Shown piece by piece: positions 48,305-59,766 of a stretch of DNA of 64,000 nt. The position numbers and the translations under genes were made by a program. This DNA is from Seiridium cupressi (taxonomy: Eukaryota; Ascomycota; Sordariomycetes; Amphisphaeriales; Sporocadaceae): positions 56,093-120,092 of the forward strand of contig JARVKI010000121.1 of NCBI GenBank assembly GCA_036674765.1, given 5' to 3'. Below the pieces are notes generated by a model. It was given only the letters and a program-made list of their open reading frames with translations. It ran no database searches and had not been told where the DNA came from. Every line of letters begins with the position of its first letter. The first letter of the stretch is position 1.

Positions 48305-51300
48305 AACTAGGTGCTGGACAGGTGGATTGTCCCGTCAGCCGTTCAGTCGTCGTGGGAAAGGTGGACGATGGCCAATTTGACGATGGAAAGAAGACCAGAC
48401 CGAACCAAAAAGCCGGGAGGGGTAGAAATTCCAATCAGTCAATTAATCAATCAGTCTATTGGCGAGTCGGTCAGGTGAAGAGACGAAAGGGAGATCCCCA
48501 TTGATATCCCCTTCTGGCTTGGGAATTCTGGAACAGGTATGGGGCCTTGATAAAGGATCGGCGGCTGAGGGTAACGGAGTCCAATTCCTTTTGTACCGTA
48601 GCGTCCTTTGGCCGGGTGGAGACGCCAGTGGAGCCCCTGTAGGGCCTGATCGAATTGGGGCTCACCTAGGGCCCTTCAGCGTGGGCGCCACAGTATGCAA
48701 CACCCCCGGACGCACGCCAAACTGCCGTTACAGGCCACTGGCTCTGGGCTGCGCGCAAGGTCTAGCTGATGTGCTGGGGACCTGTGGGAGCAGGCCCGGT
48801 TTGCACCAAATGTACGGAAGACACGTACGGTAGGCATGGAACAGTAGGCTATTGATCGGCCTACGAAGCAGAAACGCGCCGTAATGCAAAGGACTCGACA
48901 TTCAAGCGTACATTATCAGCGCCGAAGACTTCCAGTCACTCAGCGAGCAAAAATTCCTGCGAGCCGCTTGCACGGTTGGGAAGGCAGAAGAAAGTTTAGC
49001 TGTAAGGCCAATGGCCAATGTCGCTAACGGGACATGCAAGTTTAGATGACACGAACCCGCGCTGGAGTGGTGTTATTTGCTAGGTTAGGTACAATGTGTT
49101 GCAGAGAAAACGGGACCCGTGATGGCGTAATGCTGGCCTGGCTGGGCCTCTGCCTGCCTGCTCCAGGCCAATTTAGACTTTGTGGGAGAAGACAAGGTGG
49201 GCTCAACTTAAGGCCGCAGATGCCAGAGTACGAGATCTTCTATACAAAAGTTTGGGATAGATTGGGTCATCGACACTGGCTGACATGCCGTGGTGCGCAG
49301 AAGTCGGAAACAAGCATCGGCGCGCGCACCTCTTTGGGCTTAACATGGACGCAGCTTGTGGTTGGGCCTGTCACCCACGACTCGGTGACCCGGTACCGCG
49401 TGCGATGCCTTGAACGTGACTCGGATAGCGGCCCTATGGCCGAAGAACTGGATCAACGGTGGCCCTTTGGTACAATGTATGCAATCGGTGAACCGCCTGA
49501 TTGTACCACTCTTATAACGGACGCCCATATACAGTACCAAGATGACAGTATCTACGGATGGAGACAGCTAAGTCCACGTACTCTAAAGTGGATGATATAC
49601 GGAACCAACCGAGGAAAGTGACACGGACAAAAGTCCCATAGTTGGTACAAAGTCTCCAGGACCTGGCTCGGTGGGGTGACCTGAAGGACCCTTGGTGGCC
49701 ATGCCTATCGCTAGTCATTTGGAGGAGAGTGCTATGGCTTGGTTCATGGATAAACGCAGCTATACACGCAAAGGACACAGACTACTTTAGACAATAAGGC
49801 AAGGATCCCGTGGGGGTATTGTAGTCACCGAGATGGCCCAAGATCGGACTGACTTAACCGCTCAGTCTGGGGTATCAAGTGGATGTTTCAAGCTACCATC
49901 AGGTACATAGGGGAGTAGGCGATGGGATAAGCACGCCGTCGGCAATCAATGACAACGGGGCCCCTGGCGACATTCAAGGTAGGAGGTTGCAGCTCTCCCA
50001 TAGAGTTCCAAGGTTGCGGCCAGCTTCGATAGCGATACGTCCCAGGCACAGGGAACAAACTCTCTGCGTTGATATCAGTAATGCCCCTGCCTACGAGTAA
50101 ACTTCGCCAAGGTTTCCATAAAGGACAGTTTCTCGAATTCGGTATGTAACAGCAAGCACCGAGGAGGGAGGGTGAGAAAAGGAGATTACAGAGATACACC
50201 TGCCGCATGCTATTGATAGACGTACACGCTTGATATCCACGTACCGCATAATCAATCACTTATAGGCAGTAACTAGCGGGATCTGTGCATCTGAGAGTCA
50301 ACAAGGTCGAGGCCCAAACTCGCGGTCGTGGGCGCATCAGCACTGGGGGGGGGGGGGACGTCGTCTGCTTGATTCAGTACAGCCCGAGCCACAGGCATAG
50401 GTAGCCATGCTGGAAGGGCATCTACCCCAGCGCTTCCTCCAGCCCTCGTGGCTTTTGCACGTGTGAGAACCCCCCATGGCATCGGCGTGGCTGATGTAAG
50501 GTCGCTGCGCGTAATTAAATTTCCAGAAGAGGGTGTAGTGAGAAAGGCCAGGGCAGAACGTTTAGCACACAGCACATAACGAAGACGTTGTGCCGTGCCG
50601 CTCTGCCGTGCTGCAGCCAACCAGCGAGAATACCTAAAACCATGGCTGATTACTCTACCATCCTACAATATTTCTGCATGGCGCTGCCCGTCTGAACTTT
50701 CTACTTCCGGTCTAATTCCCTATTCATCGATTGGCGCCGAAGACTTACTGTGCTAGCCCGGTAAACAAGGACGACGGTGAGCTTATTTTGGCACTTTGGA
50801 ATTACATTAGAACATTCTGATGATGGAAATCCTTCCAAGACCAAGCTGGCAACAGTCCCCCAGGCAATAATCCCTACTCTCGACCACGTGCTATGAAATA
50901 GAATCTGCATCCTGCGTGGGCATCCGTTTCAGGTTTTCGATCAAACCTCCAAAGGCCAATCCCATAGAGGCGCAATTATTGGGTTATATCAGCTGCATGC
51001 GGCTGGACACCCTCCTACTCGGGTCACACAACCACCAGGTTACAGTCGTGTCCAGAAATATCTGCATCCTTCAGGAGTCAAACGCTTCCGCTGACGCGCC
51101 CACTGCTGTTCCGAGAAGCACACGCGAAAGACACACGCTATGCGACTCGTTCCGCGGGCTTGTCACCAGTGTCCGCAGGAGCTAGCTGGATCCAAAGGTC
51201 TGGTTCGTCGGCTCGTCTGTTGACCAGTCTCTCTAAACCATCGGGGCAGGTTGGCTAGTGTCGGTAATGACCGGTGCGATGAATCTGTTCCTGGCGCCGA

Positions 51301-53949
51301 AAGCAGGGACTCAATCCTCTACTGCAATTCGCTTCAGCTCGTGAGCAGTCGACATGCCCAGTTTCGACTCGTCGAGGTTTCTTGGAGGCTCAAATCTCCC
51401 GGCGCCTGTCACGGGCTGCACGGAATCTGCTAGGGGTAACGCGAGCCACACGGCTTGCAGGATCCGTGTGATTAACCAGCTACATAGGTAGGCACTGCAT
51501 TTCAGCACGACGCAGGAGGTAGGCGCGGGTTGCATAGGAGAAACGTGGCAGAACGTGGAACACCATGGCCTGGCCTATCATGGAAACAAACCAATCTGCA
51601 GACCCCGACTACTCCCATGACCACCTGCACACCAGGCCGGGATACATTCCCCGCAACCTCGCCTAATGCTTGGCAGCCTTCCTGGCCTTCTCGATGAAGC
51701 ATTCTGGAACATTTCCTTCTTCGGCTAGTACTGATCAGTCCTGGTCTTGCAGTCCTGCAGGCTGCACGGCCGACAACTTGCAACAAGCAGCCCTGAGCAA
51801 ATTGTTGTTTTGACGGGGTGGCACGAGATTGGGACTCCAGGCCAATTAGCTTCCCCAGCCAGCTGCCAGACAAATTCAGGGGCGCCGATGGAGATTGCAG
51901 CTCGACGCTGTCTCTCTATTTCCGGATGGGTCTCACTGTCGATCAACGTCCAACTTGCAAGTCCCCAAGATGTCAGATTTTCAGTCTTCAACGGAGTCGC
52001 CGTTAGCCTGCCAATGGCCCGTGCTGCCGCGTACACACTAGAGCACCACCGCCTTGGCTAGGATCTACGGCTGCGAACCAGGGGCACCCCAGCGTTTTCA
52101 TCTATCAGACTCGTCAGAACATTCGTCAAATCTTCCACACGGCATTGCAAGGCATGAAACGTAGCCTTGCAGCCGTGTCATCTCAAATGCCACAATTATC
52201 CACTGTTTGCCGTGGTGCTACGAACCAAGTTCGACGTCCAACGTCCAGGATTATTATGATTATGCCATGTCGTCGAACCTATGGCTCTCCCGACGAATCA
52301 CGACGGGATCGGTCGCTTGCGCGGCACGTTTGCAGCCGAATCTCGAAAGAATAAGAAAAATTCCTCTGTCACAGTCGCATCGCAATGACATCAACATTGT
52401 AGTCTGCCCTCTACCGTAACGTGGCGACAAGAACATCTTGTGATAAGGGGCCCTGGCTGACGCGGGGTACCAACTCATTCGCTCGTCATTATTGCTGCTG
52501 ATCCGTCTGAGTCTATTATATATCCAGGAGGTTGACACTGAAAGTTGCACACTTCCCTAAGCTGCGCTGGTTCCGCAAGTACATTATGGTATAACTTGAC
52601 AACATGATCAAAACAGATATTTTTTTAGATATATATAGAGCCTTATTAGACATAAAATAATTAACTTTATTAATAGATTTTTACTTTTATCTATATTTCA
52701 AAACTTCGTTGAATTCCTATTAAACCAAGTCGGGAAGTATGCAACTTTTAATGACAACCTCCTGATGTCATAAGATAAGCGAAGTTCCAGCTTTTACAAA
52801 TATGGCAATTGTATACGCGTCAAAACCTCAAGCAGGAATGATGTATGGTGGCGACTCGCCTGGAGGACATGATGTATTGACCGACATAGACAATCAACGT
52901 GTAAACCTTGCGCTGTTTGCAAGAACATGGATTAATCACTGGTAAGGAATCTCTCACGGCATCTGCATCTAAAAATAGAACGATAGCATCATTTAATGTT
53001 GGGATTAACGCTGGTAACCGCTTATAGGTGAGCCGATTTCGAGGATAAATGTTTTCTCGTCTCTTGACAACCACTGTTCTCGATGTAGTTGACATCGGTA
53101 TAAAAAATTTAATAAGTGAATAACTGATGCTGCCACATATTATAGCGCATATGTTCGCTATAATATAGTAGTTCTAAGCTATAGAGTCCTTGGGAAACCG
53201 TTTCACATGTCGTGCCAATGCCGCAGGACACCTGCGGTTATCTCATATACGGCTCTGTCTCCTATTCATACACAAATCGAGTAATATCTGCTTGTGATGG
53301 CGCAGTCATTTACTTACTAGACTATGAAGCCGTCACCACAGTTCACCAATGATAGGACACGAATGGTCAATCGGCTTGACGAAGAGCTTCGACTTGGGCA
53401 AGTGCGAGAACAAGGGCACGAAGGACCATTTTTATAAGTCATGTAGCTACAGCCGCCAAGGATGTTGTTTCTAATCAGAAGTTGGATCCTTGAGAGTGCG
53501 CTATGGCTGGTGTGTCTGTCTCATAGCTCCATGTATGCTCGCATGTCCCTTTCGGCCGATTGGTTGAAGCTGTACTGGATTGGCATGATTTCCAGCCACT
53601 TTCATGATATTAAGTTTTCTGGCTTGTGGTCCCCAAGTGGTAGCAAACGATTTCAACTAGATTCAGTAGGTCTTCTAGAGTTCCAGGATTATGGCCGTCC
53701 AGCATGTTGCCGGCAAGTAAAGGGGGTTCCCCGTCGGACTTACGCCAGCCTAGCATTATTCATCATGTATCATGGTGTTGGTACCATGAGCCCGCAGTCG
53801 GTGTGTCGCATGGAATAAGACATGAAGTACCGGACGATCATGTGTTTCCCGCTACAACGGTTCAACCGCTTGGCTCGCTCAACCATGCACCCAGGGTGAT
53901 AAATGGCTTTAACACTGGTCTGTATTATGGTGCTGTCGTCACAACTTCC
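48305..53949. other. Gene-poor 5.6-kb stretch
   Basis: No gene supported. The longest frame (plus 49046-49621, 191 codons) has irregular composition, no domain and no good splice partner, and is treated as chance. There is a 13-G homopolymer at 50345-50357 and a MITE-like element at 52525-52764. An AT-rich tract runs from about 52610 to 52700. Confidence 0.5.
52525..52764. mobile_element. MITE-like element, 240 bp, with ~33-bp terminal inverted repeats
   Basis: The left end begins CAGGAGGTTGACACTGAAAG and continues TTGCACACTTCCC (52525-52557). The right end (52732-52764) is its inverted copy with four mismatches in 33 positions, three of them C/T or G/A transitions. The interior is strongly AT-rich and has no open frame, as in miniature inverted-repeat elements derived from a DNA transposon. 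Flanks show only an imperfect match (ATATC left, ATGTC right), so a target-site duplication is not proven. Confidence 0.65.
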
Positions 53950-54774
53950 CTAATCGATATGTAACCCCCCGCTTGCGACCAAATGCAACCCATTAATCCA
54001 GCTAGCCCTCGGCTCGCAGAGAAAGCCGACGGCGAACGCAATCTCCTCGGGTTTCGCCATCCGCCCTCCGACAGGCGTCTGGTCCACCACCGGCTGCATG
54101 GCCTTCATGAACTCCTCTCCGGCCGCCGCGAAGCCCTCCGTCATGGTCGGCCCCGGAGACACGGCATTGACCGTACATCCGTACTTGGGAGGCAGCTCCT
54201 TGGCCCAGACCTTGGTGAAGCTGTCCACCATGCCCTTGGTCCCCGCGTAGATGGTCTGCAGCGGCGGCGCAGCACGCGCGGAAATCGAGCAGATGTTGAC
54301 GATGCGGCCGCTGTGGGGGCTGTTGGCTTCCCCGATGGCCGCGCCGGATGACGACGGCTTGGGCAGGTGAGGCAGCACGGCCTGCGTCAGGAGGAACACG
54401 CCCCGCCCGTTGAGGTTCACGAGCGTGTTCCAGTCGTCCAGGTTTTGCTCCATGAACTGCTTGTTGACGGCCACCCCGGCGTTGTTCACCAGGATGTCCA
54501 CTTTTCCGTACTTGGCTATGACGGCGTCCACGAGGGACTGCGGTCCTGACTCGGTGCCCAGGTCGGCCTCTACCGTCGTGGATGTCGAGGCTGTGGGGAG
54601 GGAGGAAGCGACCTTCTCGGCCGAGGAGAGCAAGGACGGGAATGGGTAATTGACCACAACGCTGGCACCGCGGGATGCGAGGTCCTGGGCTATTGCGGCA
54701 CCGATCCCGGTGTTGGAGCCGGTCACGATGGCGACCTTATCTTTGAGGGTTTGCTCAGGCATTGTGTTGGTCAA
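53950..54774 (-). CDS. Short-chain dehydrogenase/reductase, 274 aa
   Basis: Single-exon classical SDR of 274 aa. The NAD(P)-binding motif is TGSNTGIG (residues 18-25), followed by NNAGVAVNKQF, NGRGVFLLTQAVLPHL, a catalytic Ser region (VNICSISARA), the active-site YAGTK (Tyr and Lys) and the typical C-terminus GFLCEPRASWINGLHLVASGG. Length and order match 3-oxoacyl-ACP-reductase-like or glucose-1-dehydrogenase-like SDRs, which in fungi often act in secondary metabolism or detoxification. The substrate cannot be told. The second Met at residue 5 is an equally good start. GC content is visibly higher than in the surrounding gene-poor DNA. No obvious partner gene is adjacent. Confidence 0.9.
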   Translation of the reverse strand: MTNTMPEQTLKDKVAIVTGSNTGIGAAIAQDLASRGASVVVNYPFPSLLSSAEKVASSLPTASTSTTVEADLGTESGPQSLVDAVIAKYGKVDILVNNAGVAVNKQFMEQNLDDWNTLVNLNGRGVFLLTQAVLPHLPKPSSSGAAIGEANSPHSGRIVNICSISARAAPPLQTIYAGTKGMVDSFTKVWAKELPPKYGCTVNAVSPGPTMTEGFAAAGEEFMKAMQPVVDQTPVGGRMAKPEEIAFAVGFLCEPRASWINGLHLVASGGLHID

Positions 54775-55592
54775 GCTATTGGCTTCTTTCTAGTTTGATG
54801 TTTTTGATATGTAGGACACAGCCGAGTTCTCGACAAGACGGTGGGATTATAAACGCACACGATCCTCATAAAGAATTGAAGCTAGACCATCCGGTGGAGG
54901 TGAGGTTGTGACGGTGCCACCCCTGCCTGGGTGAGTACATCATTGCAGGTCCGGAAATGTGGGGGAGGGGGTCAAGTGCCTTACGCGGCACCCGTTCCGA
55001 CCCTACAATCGTGGAAGTGTATGTACCTCGTTAGGTGTGGATTTGTAGGCACGTGAAAGCCGATGATTTGTTTTACGTCTCATTCAGATGCCGATTTTGG
55101 CTTAAAATCGGGGCTATGATTCTCCCTACCTAGATACGCTAGCTAAGCAGTCGTCTTGCCTACACTTGCTTGCTGATCACGCAGTACATGACATGGGGCC
55201 GAGCACTCATTTGTCGCCAGCCACATCACACAAATAAACATCGAAAGCCTCCGCAGTCCACCTTCGATATCATGGGATATGGGATGCCCTGGCTATTAAC
55301 CATGAATGAGTCGCGTTAACAAGCCAATCGCCACCCGGCCAGCACCAGCTCCCTTGGGCAGGAAAACTATGGATGTCATAACAAAGCCTCCATCACATAC
55401 CATATAGAATGCCGAGCTCTTCTGATCGCCTCTTAGGATGCTGATGATCAAACAATATAGATCGTGACCCTTTTTCAATTATGGGTCCCTAGGGTGCAAG
55501 GTGCAGTACCCGACATTTCTACCCAGCCTAGCGACTGCTTAGGGAAATTCCGCGCGCTGAGTATAAACGGCTTCGGTTAGTGGAGCCCACAG
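54775..55592. other. Intergenic, upstream of the SDR
   Basis: No gene supported in 0.8 kb. It holds the SDR promoter (minus strand) and the 3' side of the eIF1-like gene. Confidence 0.5.
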
Positions 55593-56024
55593 TTATTGTG
55601 TCCTTTCATCGTCTCCGATGTCAGCTATTTCTGTCAAGCTCCATGCAGGCTGAAGCTTTTTCTGTTTTCGCATCCGAGGCGACGGGACTGGAGGCAAGTC
55701 TTGAGCTCCCTGAAACTCAACAAAGCGCGAAGCAAATCCCGTTCCCGCCTCGCCGCTCTTGAGGAGGTTCTCAACCTTGGATCGCTGGTCTCCTTGGAGC
55801 AGAATGGCCTCTCCCATTTCGGGGTCGGTTATGATGATGCCGCCACACCCAAGCCTCTTCTTCAGGACTCTGAACGTTTCGCTGATATCGTTGAATGGAT
55901 CTAGTCCGAGTCCCTCGATCGCAGTAAACCGTACATCGTACTCCTTTATTTGAATCCTTGGAGGACTGAAAGGGTCAAATGAATTCCGTGGAACAATTGG
56001 ATATTCTGAGGTGTTTTCTGACAT
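55593..56024 (-). CDS. Divergent eIF1 (SUI1-domain) paralogue, 143 aa
   Basis: Single exon of 143 aa. The start resembles eIF1: SFDPF at residues 15-19. The SUI1 core is recognisable: FRVLKKRLGCGGIIITDPEM at 51-70, then GEAILLQGDQRSKV (GDQR at 78-81). Canonical eIF1 has the same FDPF, DPEMGE and LQGDQR elements. Two departures are clear. The basic NGRK loop of the first hairpin, which in eIF1 contacts the ribosomal P-site region, is replaced by a shorter EYDVRF segment. The usual C-terminal end (...VHGF) is missing and a ~40-residue tail with PPVPSPRMRKQKK follows. eIF1 enforces start-codon choice on the 40S subunit; whether this copy does so is doubtful. It may be a diverged duplicate or a decaying copy. 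No intron is needed. Confidence 0.75.
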   Translation of the reverse strand: MSENTSEYPIVPRNSFDPFSPPRIQIKEYDVRFTAIEGLGLDPFNDISETFRVLKKRLGCGGIIITDPEMGEAILLQGDQRSKVENLLKSGEAGTGFASRFVEFQGAQDLPPVPSPRMRKQKKLQPAWSLTEIADIGDDERTQ

Positions 56025-57980
56025 GATGACAATTTCACAGGCAAAGATGAGTGCTTAAAATTTGGTAACTTTTTTTTTTCGTCAGTGGCTATGTAAGGCA
56101 ACTTTTAGTGGCAGTGATCATGTGCTTATATACATTGTTTCATTGATAACTTGTGCATCACATCTATCTTAGGCGGGAGTACAAGGCTTTGTTCATCAGT
56201 CTGAATAATCATTGATTTCCTTTTTTGTGAAATGGACAAGAAAAATAATCACGCACATATGAGGATTCTTTCAACGCGGCTCGTATTTATTAGGATGACA
56301 TGACAATGTGACATTGCACAAAGACGCTTTCGATCGCCAGTCATGTATCACCCCTGACTGCTTACCACAACTGAACCCTCACACAACTAGTACTTGTTGT
56401 CTATCTTCTTGTCTTTCACAGTCTTCATGGAGACGGGTGATCAGGGTTAGTTATCAGAACGGTGTAATGTCTCTATAAGTGCAGCCTCTACCTCCCCAGG
56501 TGTTATATTCCCTTGCTTTTGTTGACTTTGATCAGGCATCTTTACTTTGTCTCAATGCTATGCTGTAATTAACGCTATTCGGCGTGACACCATCATCATA
56601 GTCTTGGAGAGAGCTGGAAGAGTTGTCCATTCCGCAGGAACTCCCTGCCTTCAACATCGCTATACTCAGAGCGCATCCCGCCTGACCAGCTCCCCCTCAC
56701 TGCGACTCCCATGTCGGTACAAGCAGGTCAGGAAAACTCGTAACTTCAATTTTTCTACGATATTGCATGGGTATGCCCTCCTAGTAGCGTCCATAGAGTC
56801 GAATAGGTATCTCGGTATTGGATGGGTGACCCGAACGCCTTGTTGCCCGGGGGAAGAATAGGCGATAGTGCAAAATTATTGTCATATGCCATAAATATTA
56901 ATCTACAGTCGCTAGATCCCGCGTCTCCATCTTGCCTAAGGGGCGGTTCCGTCTATGTTCTTACATATAATTGTTCCGTTAAAATTTGGATTACTAGCAA
57001 AAAGAAAACATACAACACCAGGGATTCCCCAGTCGTATAAGGGCTGATCTATATGCTGTGGTGCAGCTGATCATAGGGCAACTTCGGATCCAAAAAGGGA
57101 GGCATCGCTTCCAACACCTGACATAAGCAAATACCGTTTCTCAAAACGTGAATGTACAAAATGACAGTAACGGAGCATACGTAATTTCACGTTTTGACCT
57201 ACCCTATAATAGCTCTCCATACTATAGCTCTGTTCTTATTTATCATGCAAAAGCAACATGTCTACTGCGGCACGACATCACAGCCAGCTCTGCCAGGTGT
57301 AAATTTTGCCACTACTTAATTCTATGATAAAGAATAATAGTTTATTATCTGACTTCCTTGATCGCAAATTGGTCACCACCCAGCGAGGTCTCCTCAAAGG
57401 CTGGTATCGATAACCTGACGTAAAGGAATCCGATAAATCCCATGTTTAAAAGCATTTATTTTGAGACTCGAGTTTTATCCTGTTTCCAATCCACATCTGT
57501 TTGTCTTTCCCATGAAGACTTGGCCCGGAGCACCATAGCTACGAGGACTGTGAGACGGGCACAATTTGGAAGACGAATATTCAGGTGTTGCGTTGAAGGG
57601 CAGCTTCGAAGAGCTTGCTGAGCGCGTAAAGCTTAGGTACGCTACGGAGACGGAAAGCCAGCAGGAGCCACCGTTACAGGCGGCTATAATAAATGAGATG
57701 TCAAGGATTTCTATCTCATATAGTATGCATAAGATGGCTTTGGTGTCAACAACAATCATAGTCGAAAAAAGAAAGACCAACCTTGTTCGACGCATATTAT
57801 TCCTCCTGCAGTCAGGTGAATGTTGCAGAGACAAATATGCGCATTGTTGAAGGCGGAATTTTGTTTTAATATAATACTGAAACGTCTTGCAATTCCTGAT
57901 CCTGAGGTGTGAAGAAAAATATCCTCGGCTATGCATGCGATCATTTCGTGCACTATATTTAGTTGCTATAAAATAGTTTT
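56025..57980. other. Intergenic, 2 kb
   Basis: No gene supported. A short stretch near 56811-56848 resembles the 3' part of 5S rRNA. Frames at 57475-58080 (minus) and 57566-57850 (plus) overlap and neither has a known domain. An 11-bp inverted repeat (CAAAACGTGAA ... TTCACGTTTTG) lies near 57137-57200. Confidence 0.45.
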
Positions 57981-59766
57981 TCAATCTACCTTCCATTTCG
58001 CTCCAAACATCGCGTACGACGATATCATGCGTGGCAAAGGGCCAGGACGTCCATCCATTCTTACCGGCTTCTTGGTGCAAAGAAGAGTCCCCGAGTCGAT
58101 CAAGTGCAGCCTATCATCACTTTTCCTTGATCTCGCAGCAATCTGAATATCAGCTTGCCAAGATGTATGCGGCTCCCATCGGAATGGTAGCAACACTACA
58201 AATTCTTTTGAGCTCTTCATATGTGCTTCCAACTTGGTCCAATCGGGTAGATCGAGCACGAAACATATGCGGTCGCGGTCATTTTGATTGATCAGCACGT
58301 CTAGAAAGCAGAGATCGTTGTCGGTCTTGGAGAGTCCATCGCAGACAATCGACGTCAACTCAACATGCAAGCCGTGAATGGATATTCCCGTGGCGCGATG
58401 GTCGAGGAGGTCCCATTTCTGTTGCGCTGATGTCCTGCTCGCGTCCATAAATGTCGCAGGTGCCCAGCGGAAGCCCTTGTCTTGGACCATCCCAGAATAT
58501 CATGGACGCATGATAATGACCTTTGGAGGTCACGTGCTTCCAGAATGTCAACATCCAGTCTTTTTGATGTTTGCAATTGAGTATGACAGCGGTATTGATT
58601 CCGAGAATATTGCTGAGTGCTAGAGCTTCGTCAGGCGCTACGCTCGTGGACCGGAAGGTCAGACTGTTCTTTGATTTCGCAATCTTGTCCATTATGCTCA
58701 TCCGGTCGTTCCTATCTCGAATATCTTGGAACCGTGAATGAAAGCCTTGAGACATGGCAAAATCGAGAAAATGCTCAACCTTGGTCACCCAACGCCCATC
58801 GGCGGCGTCCAAGATGTCTTCGTCGCAGATTGTTATGTCCTTAAATTGAAAAAACAAATGCCTGCGATGCGCTAGGTAGGCTTCCTGCCACGTCCAGAGG
58901 CGCCTATTCCATGGGGAAATGATGATACGCGCCATGACTTCGGTCATAGACATGCGACCTCCTCTCGCGTAAGCTCCGAGGAGGTAGTGGTCTAGAACGA
59001 GCACAGCTTTGGCATCTTCGTAGCATTCTTTCATACGTACCAATGCCTTATCATAGGCCGCTTTTGGCTGCAGTGGGAAGCATAGGGTATCCAACCAGAA
59101 CGGTGACGATCCTGTGCGCCGTGAAACAGGGAGGGCCGAAGTGAGTCGGCAGAGACGGTCGAACTGACAAAGTGGAATGGCATTTTCCTTGTTATTTCCC
59201 AGTCCATCAGACCAGACATGGGAAATTGCTGTCCAGTCAATATTCTTGGGCTGGCTCTTCGTCTTGGAAGGAACGAGGCTCACGTAGAGTCGTTTGTCTC
59301 TTCCCCTTTTTGGAGTGGAGGTTTGAATCAGCGGGATTGCATCACCTGGACTGAGCAAAATTTTCGCCAGCTCGTCATGTGAGGCATAGACAAACTCGCA
59401 ACTGCAGCTGGGGTCATTTTCATAATCGTGTTTTGTCACATATGTTCCAACGATGTTGTAAGCGGTGCATTTCCCGGACGACGTGCACTTGGAGTGGTTC
59501 ATCCCGATATGAGGTACTTCGAGAAAGCTGAGGCGCCACAGCTCGAGACCCGTGAAGCTATCAGACATGGCACGCAGCTCGGCAGGGCACCACCCAGCCG
59601 ACGCCATCTGCTGGCTGATCACCTCTGAGTGATAGGGGAAGACAGGTCCACGACTAACCATGCTCGAGACAACGTCCGAAGTAGCAAATGAAGCCACCAT
59701 CCTCTCAACAACAAGCTCGAGCGGCCTCGCAAGGCAGCTCTGAACCGTAAGTTCTTCCGTCAACAT
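57981..59766 (-). pseudogene. HET-domain protein, one frameshift near 58490
   Basis: Heterokaryon-incompatibility (HET) family. The first frame (59766 to about 58490) holds the HET domain: DWTAISHVWSDGLGN, FWLDTLCFPLQPK, AYDKALVRMKECYEDAKAVL, WNRRLWTWQEAYLA and HLFFQF. The frame then breaks. The expected continuation, MVQDKGFRWAPATFMD and a further ~155 residues, is read in the next frame (58490-57981). The shift equals one extra base in the GGG of TTCTGGGATG. No intron fits. The whole would be about 595 aa. Either the gene is inactive or the assembly has a one-base error. Several starts are possible: 59766, or Met at 59661, which would avoid overlapping exon 1 of the divergent ThDP gene. HET proteins trigger cell death on non-self fusion; no partner gene is recognisable here. 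Confidence 0.75.

Noticed and set aside
49046..49621. 191-codon plus-strand open frame
   Set aside because: No domain, irregular composition with scattered Cys/Trp/Arg, and no splice partners; it lies in a gene-poor stretch with other chance frames.
50345..50357. 13-G homopolymer as a functional element
   Set aside because: A single homopolymer in gene-free DNA with no associated structure; it may be slippage or a base-calling error.
57475..58080. 201-codon minus frame and an overlapping 94-codon plus frame
   Set aside because: Neither is recognisable. The minus frame runs into the end of the HET gene in a different frame; I could not choose between them.
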